Source: Paracoccus sp. (in: a-proteobacteria)
Lineage (GTDB): Bacteria > Pseudomonadota > Alphaproteobacteria > Rhodobacterales > Rhodobacteraceae
NCBI GenBank assembly: GCA_018056045.1
Contig: JAGPGI010000122.1
Location: 1-7,471 of the forward strand
Direction of reading: 5' to 3'
Length of the DNA stretch: 7,471 nucleotides
The position numbers and the translations under genes are program-made. The notes under the pieces were generated by a model. The model had not been told where the DNA came from, searched no databases, and was given only the letters and a program-made list of their open reading frames with translations. Shown piece by piece: positions 1 through 6,766 of this stretch (positions within the stretch are counted from its first letter, which is position 1; every line of letters starts with the position of its first letter).

Positions 1-42
1 TATAATGAAATGGGCCTGGATTTCCGCGACGGCGATGCCTGA
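1..42 (+). CDS. C-terminal end of an unidentified upstream gene (partial)
   Basis: The first frame reads YNEMGLDFRDGDA and then a TGA stop at 40-42, so the window opens inside the last 13 codons of a gene. The tail is acidic and too short to assign to any family. The next gene starts only 8 bases after this stop, which suggests one transcript and probably coupled translation. That the frame is real is inferred from this tight spacing and from the lack of any other promoter or gene start in the stretch. Confidence 0.5.
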   Translation, partial: YNEMGLDFRDGDA

Positions 43-66
43 GGCCCGGCATGGCTGAGGCCCGCC
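35..66 (+). repeat. 16-bp imperfect tandem duplication at a gene start
   Basis: Positions 35-50 (ATGCCTGAGGCCCGGC) and 51-66 (ATGGCTGAGGCCCGCC) match at 14 of 16 bases. The first copy carries the stop of the upstream gene and the GAGG that may serve as ribosome binding site; the second carries the DUF1491 start codon. The ATG in the first copy is in another frame and stops after seven codons. Confidence 0.6.
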
Positions 67-386
67 TTGCGGCTGGCGTCTGGGTGGCGGCCTATCTGCG
101 CCGCCTGATGCTAGCGGATATCCCGGCCTATGTCACCCGCCATGGCGACGATACGGCAGGCGCGGTGATGGTCAAATGCGCCACATTGGACGGCCGCGCC
201 AGCCTGTGGACCCGGCAATGGGATCTGGACACCGACCAGCGCCTCTGGACCCGCCTGAACGAGGCGCCCGAGCGTGACATCGACGCCGAGATCGCCCGCG
301 AGGCCGGCCGCGACCCCGATCTGTGGGTGATCGAGATCGAAAGCCGCGACGCCCGCACGCTGCTGGATCAGCCGGGTCTGGCCTAG
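51..386 (+). CDS. DUF1491 family protein
   Basis: The gene encodes 111 residues and resembles DUF1491, a family of about 110 residues found mainly in alphaproteobacteria, whose function is unknown. The recognisable parts are the N-terminal segment LAAGVWVAAYLRRL (residues 6-19), a central RHGDDTAGAVMVK block (30-42), and the C-terminal DPDLWVIEIESRD stretch (88-100), which matches the family's Asp-Pro-Asp-x-Trp-Val-Ile-Glu-Ile-Glu signature. There is no signal peptide or membrane segment, so it is probably cytoplasmic. The ATG at 51 is chosen because the LAAGVWV motif follows it at once, as in relatives, and a weak GAGG lies 6 bases upstream at 41-44, overlapping the stop of the preceding gene. 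It is probably co-transcribed with that gene. gyrB follows 102 bp later with its own promoter. The family assignment is by recognition; no role can be given. Confidence 0.85.
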   Translation: MAEARLAAGVWVAAYLRRLMLADIPAYVTRHGDDTAGAVMVKCATLDGRASLWTRQWDLDTDQRLWTRLNEAPERDIDAEIAREAGRDPDLWVIEIESRDARTLLDQPGLA

Positions 387-403
387 ACCCTGTTTGCCCG
401 GCC

Positions 404-428
404 GAAAGCCCTAAATCTTGTGGCTTTC
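404..428. repeat. Inverted repeat just upstream of the gyrB promoter
   Basis: GAAAGCC (404-410) and GGCTTTC (422-428) are perfect 7-bp inverted arms around an 11-base spacer. The right arm ends two bases before the proposed -35 box of gyrB. As RNA it could form a hairpin ending the DUF1491 transcript, but no run of T follows it. As DNA it could be an operator. Neither role is shown. Confidence 0.4.
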
Positions 429-430
429 CC

Positions 431-2922
<2,492 letters not shown>

Positions 2923-2924
<2 letters not shown>

Positions 2925-2955
2925 TCGCGCGCCGGGCGAGTGACCGGCGCCGATC
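2923..2955 (+). terminator. Strong GC hairpin at the end of gyrB, without a T-run
   Basis: GATCG(C)GCGCCGG (2923-2935) pairs over 12 bp with CCGGCGCCGATC (2944-2955), leaving one bulged C and an 8-base loop. The left arm begins inside the gyrB stop codon. No run of T follows, so it may be an atypical terminator or a structure protecting the 3' end of the mRNA. Confidence 0.5.
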
Positions 2956-2992
2956 TCACGGCAAGGTGACGCGAGCGGCACGGATTGTTGCA

Positions 2993-3009
2993 CCGATGCC
3001 GCGCATCGG
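2993..3009. repeat. Short perfect palindrome between gyrB and the porin gene
   Basis: CCGATGC (2993-2999) and GCATCGG (3003-3009) are perfect 7-bp arms around a 3-base centre. It could be an operator half-site pair or a small hairpin. It lies 134 bp before the porin start, upstream of any plausible promoter. Its role is unknown. Confidence 0.35.
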
Positions 3010-3082
3010 GCGCAGAGTCTGGGCAAAAGGGTGACAAAACTTGCGGGACGAGGGCTGCGGCTCTAGGTCTGTCGGCAAGTCA

Positions 3083-3116
3083 GATGCCCCCGAGTCGATC
3101 TCGGCGATCAGGCATC
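3083..3116 (+). promoter_or_regulatory. Nested stem-loop in the leader of the porin gene
   Basis: An outer stem GATGCC (3083-3088) / GGCATC (3111-3116) encloses an inner stem CCGAG (3090-3094) / CTCGG (3100-3104) with a 5-base loop. It ends 12 bases before the AGGAG ribosome binding site. Outer-membrane protein mRNAs often have structured leaders that affect stability or small-RNA control; a role here is inferred from position only. Confidence 0.4.
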
Positions 3117-3128
3117 CCGCTCGATTAC

Positions 3129-3133
3129 AGGAG
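3129..3133 (+). promoter_or_regulatory. Ribosome binding site of the porin gene
   Basis: AGGAG lies 9 bases before the ATG at 3143. It fixes that start codon, which is also the one that yields a good signal peptide. Confidence 0.7.
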
Positions 3134-3142
3134 TAGATCGTT

Positions 3143-3868
3143 ATGTCCGCACTGCGCTCGAAAGCCTTGGTTGCCGCGACGCTTTCCCTTGCCACCACCG
3201 CGACCGCATTTGCCGGCGGCTACACCACGCCGGTGGTTGAACCCGTCGTGGCCCCGATCGTCGACGCCGCGCCCGCCGATTGGCAGGGCGGCTATGCCGG
3301 TCTGACGCTGGGCTATGCCTTCAACGGCGAAGACGAGGTCGGTATCGACCAGCCGCCGCGCGGCTCTGGCGCCGGCACCCCGGACGAGCTGGAGCTGAGC
3401 GGCGCGAATGCCGGCATCCGCGTCGGCTATCGCTGGCAGCGCGACAACTGGGTCTATGGCCCGGAACTGGGCTATGAGGGCGGCAGCATCAAGGACGATT
3501 TCTCGACCGCAGGCTATGACGCCGAATCCAAGATCAAGAACGTCCTCGCCCTGCGCTTCAAGGCCGGCTACGTGCTGAACAACGGCGTCATGGTCTATGG
3601 CATCGTCGGTGCCGCCCGCGCCAAGGTCGACTACAAGGTCGAGGGTGACGGCGAGCATGGTCCGATCGCGCTGAACGACGACTTTTCGGAAAACGGCTAT
3701 ATCGTCGGCCTCGGTGCCGAAAAAATGCTGAACGAGCGCCTGTCGCTGACCGGCGAATACGAATATGCGAATTTCGGCAAGACCACGCTGGCCGACGCCA
3801 ATGACGTCGCCACCCGCGCCACCCCGAAATATCACAACATCAAGGTCGGTCTGAACTTCAAGTTCTGA
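3143..3868 (+). CDS. Outer-membrane beta-barrel (porin-family) protein
   Basis: The gene encodes 241 residues. Residues 1-24 form a Sec signal peptide: a basic start (MSALRSK), a hydrophobic Ala/Leu/Thr core, and a likely cleavage after AFA. The mature protein starts with a flexible Pro/Val-rich linker (TPVVEPVVAPIVDAAP, about 29-44). Alternating aromatic/small patterns typical of antiparallel barrel strands follow, such as GGYAGLTLGYAF (49-60), ANAGIRVGYRWQ and YIVGLGAEKML, and the protein ends KVGLNFKF. The terminal Phe is the classical signal for insertion by the BAM complex. The size and strand spacing fit an 8-stranded barrel of the OmpA-like/Omp25 type (OMP_b-brl), not a large trimeric porin. 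A wide pore is therefore unlikely, and a structural or surface role is a better inference. It is monocistronic: a leader hairpin precedes it and a strong terminator follows 19 bases after the stop. Confidence 0.85.
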   Translation: MSALRSKALVAATLSLATTATAFAGGYTTPVVEPVVAPIVDAAPADWQGGYAGLTLGYAFNGEDEVGIDQPPRGSGAGTPDELELSGANAGIRVGYRWQRDNWVYGPELGYEGGSIKDDFSTAGYDAESKIKNVLALRFKAGYVLNNGVMVYGIVGAARAKVDYKVEGDGEHGPIALNDDFSENGYIVGLGAEKMLNERLSLTGEYEYANFGKTTLADANDVATRATPKYHNIKVGLNFKF

Positions 3869-3887
3869 TCCGGTCCCCGCGATGATC

Positions 3888-3916
3888 AAGGGCCGCCTTT
3901 CAGGGCGGCCCTTTTT
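3888..3916 (+). terminator. Rho-independent terminator of the porin gene
   Basis: AAGGGCCGCC (3888-3897) pairs perfectly with GGCGGCCCTT (3904-3913) around a 6-base loop, followed by TTTTT (3912-3916). On the opposite strand the stem is not followed by a T-run, so it acts mainly in the plus direction. The T-run touches the stop codon of the convergent regulator gene. Confidence 0.9.
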
Positions 3917-4602
3917 CATGCCTGCCGGCCCTTGGCGACATATTCGCGCACCAGCCCGACCCGGCGTGGGCGAAAGCGGGTGCCGCCCGGTCGCATCGCC
4001 CGGATGCGCGGGACGTGAAAGATGCGGAAATCCCCGCGCAGCTTGCAATGCGCCAGCAGCATCATGTGATTGTCGCCATAGCTCAGGCCCAGGGGCCAGA
4101 TCTCGCGGGTGGTTTCGGCATCCTTCAGGTCCAGATAGTCGATGATCAGGCTTTCCTCGTCCCAGAGCGCCTGACGCAGCAGCGCCATATCGACCTGCGG
4201 GCTGGGCAGATCCGCCGCGGGACGGAACAGATGCATGGTCGCATGCATGGCATGGCGGCCCTGCGCGTCCGGCAGCGTGGCGATGATACGGGCCATCGCC
4301 TCCTCGCCGGCGCGGGTCAGGTCCGGGTCGCCGATGCTGCGCAGGGACGAGATCGCCAGCAGCAGGGCCTCGATCTCCAGCCGCGAAAAGCTTTGCGGCG
4401 GCAGGGCGGGGTCCTCGGTCAGCGCATAGCCCACGCCCGCCTCGCCGTCGATCAGCGCGCCGCCCGCGCGCAGCGTGGCGATGTCGCGGTAAAGCTGGCG
4501 GGCCGAGACGCCGGTCTCGGCAGCCAGCCGCGCGGCCGTCACCGGCCTGGGCAGGCGGCGCAGCGCGTCCATCAGGCGCATCAGCCGGTCAGTGCGGGAC
4601 AT
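3916..4602 (-). CDS. YafY-type HTH/WYL transcriptional regulator
   Basis: The protein has 228 residues, the usual size of YafY-family regulators. Residues 1-60 form a DeoR/HTH_11-like winged helix: MSRTDRLMRLMDALRR, then VTAARLAAETGVSARQLYRDIATLR with the recognition helix around 33-45, then a wing ending GVGYAL. A WYL sensory domain follows at about 136-207. It includes IIDYLDLKDAETTREIWPLG and the LRGDFRIFHVPRI block (188-200), the conserved Arg/Asp/Arg/Phe ligand-binding part. The residues aligned with the name-giving Trp-Tyr-Leu read Met-Met-Leu (180-182). WYL domains are thought to sense nucleic acids or small ligands. The ligand here is unknown. The start at 4602 is supported by AAGG (minus strand, 4610-4613) 7 bases upstream. 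It is divergent from the GST-like gene and probably regulates that gene and itself; this is inferred from layout and the TGACA repeats between them. Confidence 0.88.
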   Translation of the reverse strand: MSRTDRLMRLMDALRRLPRPVTAARLAAETGVSARQLYRDIATLRAGGALIDGEAGVGYALTEDPALPPQSFSRLEIEALLLAISSLRSIGDPDLTRAGEEAMARIIATLPDAQGRHAMHATMHLFRPAADLPSPQVDMALLRQALWDEESLIIDYLDLKDAETTREIWPLGLSYGDNHMMLLAHCKLRGDFRIFHVPRIRAMRPGGTRFRPRRVGLVREYVAKGRQA

Positions 4603-4603
4603 G

Positions 4604-4619
4604 CTGTCACCTTCTGTCA
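4604..4619. promoter_or_regulatory. Candidate operator: TGACA direct repeats at the divergent junction
   Basis: On the plus strand CTGTCA occurs at 4604-4609 and 4614-4619, spaced by one helical turn; the minus strand reads TGACAG-AAGG-TGACAG. The repeats flank the ribosome binding site of the regulator gene and lie about 45 bp before the GST-like gene. A 10-bp period places both copies on the same face of the helix, as expected for a dimeric regulator. Binding by the adjacent YafY-type protein is an inference. Confidence 0.45.
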
Positions 4620-4653
4620 GGAGTCGCCGCGCATTCTGCCCGCATCAGATCAC

Positions 4654-4658
4654 AGGAG
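4654..4658 (+). promoter_or_regulatory. Ribosome binding site deciding the GST start
   Basis: AGGAG lies 3 bases before the ATG at 4662 and 6 bases before a second ATG at 4665. The second has the more usual spacing and is preferred. Confidence 0.6.
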
Positions 4659-4664
4659 TCCATG

Positions 4665-5252
4665 ATGCTGACCTTTTATCATGCGCCGAATTCACGCTCG
4701 ACCTCGGTGCTGCAACTGCTGCATGAGCTGGGCGTGACCGCTCAGGTCCTGACCCGGATCGTGACGATCCCGCGTCAGGACGGCTCGGGCGTTCGCGACC
4801 CCCAGAACCCCCATCCCGAGGGCAAGGTGCCCTATCTGGTCGATGGCGCGGATCATGTGCGGGAACGTGCGGCGATCATCCTTTATCTGACCGACCGGTT
4901 TCCGCAGGCCGGTCTGGGCCGTCCGGTCGGCGATCCGCAGCGCGGCCAGTATCTGTCATGGCTGTTCTGGTATCAGGGCGTGTTCGAGCCGGTGGCGATC
5001 CTGTCCTGGGCCGGTATCGCCCATCCCGCCGTCCATGCCTCGCTGCGCGATTACGACACCGCCATCCAGCGTCTGGACGAGGCGCTCAGCCGCCAGCCCT
5101 ATCTGCTGGGCGATGCCTTCAGCGCCGCCGATCTGCTCTGCGCGGGGCCGTTCGCATGGTTCGGCGACCAGATGCCGGCAACGCCCGCGATCCTCGACTG
5201 GGTCGGGCGCTGTCAGGACCGCGAGTCGGTGCGCACCGTCGCCGAGCGCTGA
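4665..5252 (+). CDS. Glutathione S-transferase family protein
   Basis: The gene encodes 195 residues from the preferred ATG at 4665 (196 if the ATG at 4662 is used). The N-terminal thioredoxin-like domain (about 1-80) starts MLTFYHAPNSRSTSV. Ser or Tyr residues there would be the glutathione-activating candidates. It contains KVPYL (54-58) with the invariant cis-Pro56. The gamma-glutamyl-binding spot, usually Glu-Ser, reads Glu67-Arg68 in RERAAIILYLTDRFP. The all-helical C-terminal domain (about 88-195) carries the N-capping motif FSAAD (152-156) within YLLGDAFSAADLL, a fold hallmark. It is a soluble cytoplasmic enzyme, likely conjugating glutathione to electrophiles or acting as a thiol oxidoreductase; the substrate cannot be told. 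It is divergent from a YafY-type regulator, which probably controls it. Its last 40 bp overlap the 3' end of the convergent exporter gene. Confidence 0.88.
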   Translation: MLTFYHAPNSRSTSVLQLLHELGVTAQVLTRIVTIPRQDGSGVRDPQNPHPEGKVPYLVDGADHVRERAAIILYLTDRFPQAGLGRPVGDPQRGQYLSWLFWYQGVFEPVAILSWAGIAHPAVHASLRDYDTAIQRLDEALSRQPYLLGDAFSAADLLCAGPFAWFGDQMPATPAILDWVGRCQDRESVRTVAER

Positions 5253-6127
5253 TCGGGCGCGGCGGGGATCCGGGCCATCTGCACCATCAGGATCCCCGCC
5301 GCCACGATCAGCGCCCCGATCACGTCCGAGGCGCCGAAGCGTTCGCCCAGCAGCATGGCCGCAATGGCGACGCCAAAGATCGGCGACAGGAAATGAAAGG
5401 TCGCGGCGCGCACGGCGCCGATGCGGTTGACCAGCAAAAACCACAGCCATGTCGCACCGATCCCCGGCGCCAGCACCGTATAGACAAAGGCCAGCACCAG
5501 CTGCGGGCTCCAGTCCACGGGGCGGCCCCATTCCATCGCCGCGGCGGGTCCGATCAGCGCCAGCGCGCCGACCGCCATCTGCAGGCCGACGATCATCATC
5601 ATGTTGCGGCTGCCGCCGGCGCCCCGCGCAGCCAGCGTCGCCAGCGTCAGCGCCACCACCCCCAGCCCGCACAGGACCAGGCCGGGAATGCTGAGCCCGT
5701 GCTGCAAGCGCACGCCCATGATCAGCACCACGCCCAGAACGCCGGCAATCAGCCCGGCAACCGCCATCGGGCGCAGCCTTTCGCCATAGATGGCCCAACC
5801 CAGAAAGGCCACGGCCAGCGGCATGACCGAGGCGATGATCGCCGCGGCCGAGGCCTCGACATATTGCATCGCGATCCAGTTCAGGCCCAGATACAGCGCG
5901 TTCTGGCACAGGCCGAAGACGATGACGGTGCGCCATTCCGCCCGGCTGAGATGCCAGCTTTGGCCCATGGCCCGCGCCAGCGCCACCGCCACCACGGCAG
6001 ACAGCGCGAAACGGATGACCAGCGCAGTCAACGGCGGCGCCGCCAGCACGATCATCCGCGTCGTGGTGAATGCCGAGGCCCACATGAGGGCAAAGCCCAG
6101 CCCCATCAGAATGGCTTTGAAATCCAT
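5213..6127 (-). CDS. EamA/DMT-superfamily membrane transporter
   Basis: The protein has 304 residues with two EamA repeats (about 5-138 and 150-286), together forming about ten transmembrane helices of the drug/metabolite transporter (RhaT-like) type. Each repeat ends in the family signature: MPLAVAFLGWAIYGERL (102-118) and LSPIFGVAIAAMLLGERF (247-264), both with the conserved Pro near the start and the Gly-Glu-Arg end. The first helix has the typical GFALMWASAF. Members export amino acids, metabolites or drugs across the inner membrane; the substrate cannot be predicted from sequence. The start at 6127 is chosen because GAGGA (minus strand, 6136-6140) lies 8 bases upstream and the first helix follows directly; a longer frame upstream lacks family character. 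The charged tail after residue 286 (PDQRSATVRTDSRS) is encoded partly in the 40 bp overlapping the GST-like gene. Confidence 0.9.
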   Translation of the reverse strand: MDFKAILMGLGFALMWASAFTTTRMIVLAAPPLTALVIRFALSAVVAVALARAMGQSWHLSRAEWRTVIVFGLCQNALYLGLNWIAMQYVEASAAAIIASVMPLAVAFLGWAIYGERLRPMAVAGLIAGVLGVVLIMGVRLQHGLSIPGLVLCGLGVVALTLATLAARGAGGSRNMMMIVGLQMAVGALALIGPAAAMEWGRPVDWSPQLVLAFVYTVLAPGIGATWLWFLLVNRIGAVRAATFHFLSPIFGVAIAAMLLGERFGASDVIGALIVAAGILMVQMARIPAAPDQRSATVRTDSRS

Positions 6128-6152
6128 GGCGCGGTTCCTCGCTTGCCCCCAA

Positions 6153-6180
6153 GGGCTAACAGATGAGGGGGTGGGTGCAA
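6153..6180 (-). promoter_or_regulatory. Possible promoter of the EamA gene
   Basis: On the minus strand TTGCAC (6175-6180) and TAGCCC (6153-6158) are 16 bases apart, upstream of the ribosome binding site. The -10 match is poor. It is offered because the upstream HU gene ends in its own terminator, so the EamA gene needs a promoter in this stretch. Confidence 0.25.
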
Positions 6181-6244
6181 GGGGGCGCGGCGCGCTTTGG
6201 CCGCAGATCGGGTCAAAAATCCGGGCACCCGGAAGAGGCCGCGC

Positions 6245-6279
6245 AAAACGACAAGGGGCCGCGCAGCGATGCGCGGCCC
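6245..6279 (-). terminator. Rho-independent terminator of the HU gene
   Basis: A perfect 10-bp stem (GGGCCGCGCA at 6256-6265 with TGCGCGGCCC at 6270-6279) closes a 4-base loop. On the minus strand it is followed by CTTGTCGTTTT, an imperfect T-run. It begins 24 bases after the HU stop codon and separates HU from the EamA gene. Confidence 0.8.
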
Positions 6280-6303
6280 ATGATGCAGAACGAGCGCCAG
6301 AGA

Positions 6304-6603
6304 TCAGGCGTTCACGCTGTCCTTCAGCGCCTTGGCGATGGTGACCTTGACCACCTTGTCGGCGGGTTTGGTCATCATCTCTTGCGTCTGCGGGTTGCGG
6401 ACCTGACGTTCGGGACGCGCACGGCAAGCAACTTTGCCGATACCGGGCAGCGTGACAGCGCCACCTTCAGCGACGGTCTTCGAAACGATCGCCGACAGCG
6501 CGTCCAGCGCTGCGTTGGCGGTTTTCTTGTCGCTGCCCATCTCTTCGGCCAGCGTGGCCACGAGCTGGGTCTTGGTCATCGGTTTGGAAGCGGCCTGAGC
6601 CAT
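6304..6603 (-). CDS. HU-family DNA-binding protein
   Basis: The protein has 99 residues, slightly longer than E. coli HU (90) because of an 8-residue N-terminal extension. HU binds and bends DNA as a dimer, compacting the nucleoid and helping replication, repair and supercoiling. The helical dimerisation part includes MTKTQLVATLAEEMGSDKK (9-27). The GGAVTLPGIGKV block (47-58) is the conserved strand region. The DNA-embracing arm carries RNPQT (69-73), with intercalating Pro71. The usual Gly after Thr in RNPxTGE is Gln74 here. The C-terminal helix is KVTIAKALKDSVNA. The start at 6603 is supported by GAGGAG (minus strand, 6613-6618) 9 bases upstream; a longer frame reaching 6732 runs through the promoter region and is not credible. 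The gene has its own promoter and terminator. Whether it is the main HU or one of several paralogues cannot be told. Confidence 0.93.
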   Translation of the reverse strand: MAQAASKPMTKTQLVATLAEEMGSDKKTANAALDALSAIVSKTVAEGGAVTLPGIGKVACRARPERQVRNPQTQEMMTKPADKVVKVTIAKALKDSVNA

Positions 6604-6670
6604 ATTCTTTGTCTCCTCGTTGTTCCCCATTCGGGAAATTTTCGGACGCCACCTTGGCGGCATGAACGCC

Positions 6671-6699
6671 GCTACACAAGCTTTTTGCGTATAGTTCAA
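6671..6699 (-). promoter_or_regulatory. sigma70-like promoter of the HU gene
   Basis: On the minus strand TTGAAC (6694-6699) and TGTAGC (6671-6676) are 17 bases apart. Transcription would start near 6664, giving a leader of about 60 bases that contains two small inverted repeats (GCGGC/GCCGC and TTCCC/GGGAA). AT-rich runs lie just upstream of the -35 box, as in UP elements. Confidence 0.55.
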
Positions 6700-6706
6700 G
6701 CTTTTT
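6677..6706. repeat. 10-bp direct repeat with 20-bp period overlapping the HU promoter
   Basis: CAAGCTTTTT is present exactly at 6677-6686 and again at 6697-6706, separated by 10 bases. One copy fills part of the promoter spacer and the other overlaps the -35 box and extends upstream. The spacing is two helical turns, so both copies face the same side. Each ends in a five-base A/T tract, so the region may also be intrinsically curved. Confidence 0.65.
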
Positions 6707-6711
6707 CCTTT

Positions 6712-6739
6712 GTTTTCGCCTATCCGACGCAACGAAAAC
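6712..6739. repeat. Inverted repeat upstream of the HU promoter
   Basis: GTTTTCG (6712-6718) and CGAAAAC (6733-6739) are perfect 7-bp arms around a 14-base spacer. It lies between the amn stop codon and the HU -35 box. No T-run follows in the minus direction, so it is not a convincing amn terminator; an operator is as likely. Confidence 0.4.
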
Positions 6740-6766
6740 GGCAGAAAAGTGCCCTTGGATACGAAA

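Noticed and set aside
1..6. TATAAT at the very start of the window, looking like a -10 box
   Set aside because: It falls in frame within the coding tail of the upstream gene, its -35 region is outside the window, and the following gene is only 8 bp downstream of that gene's stop. Coincidence is likely.
3031..3069. Possible porin promoter (GTGACA at 3031, or TTGCGG at 3041 with TAGGTC at 3064)
   Set aside because: Neither -35-like hexamer has a convincing -10 box at 16-18 bases, so the porin promoter cannot be placed from sequence alone.
3125..4048. 307-codon minus-strand frame across the porin gene
   Set aside because: It is opposite a gene with a clear signal peptide, ribosome binding site and terminator, and it also runs through that terminator. 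No domain is visible in it.
4220..4260. Repeated GCATGCATGG-like strings in the regulator gene
   Set aside because: They arise from His/Met codons in an ordinary coding stretch and show no further periodic structure.
4956..6166. Long open frames on both strands (about 400 codons) across the GST and EamA genes
   Set aside because: They are rich in Arg, His, Gly and Pro, lack family motifs, and conflict with two well-supported genes in other frames.
6604..6732. 43-residue N-terminal extension of the HU frame
   Set aside because: It would translate across the proposed promoter and repeats. The 6603 start has a strong ribosome binding site and gives a normal HU length.
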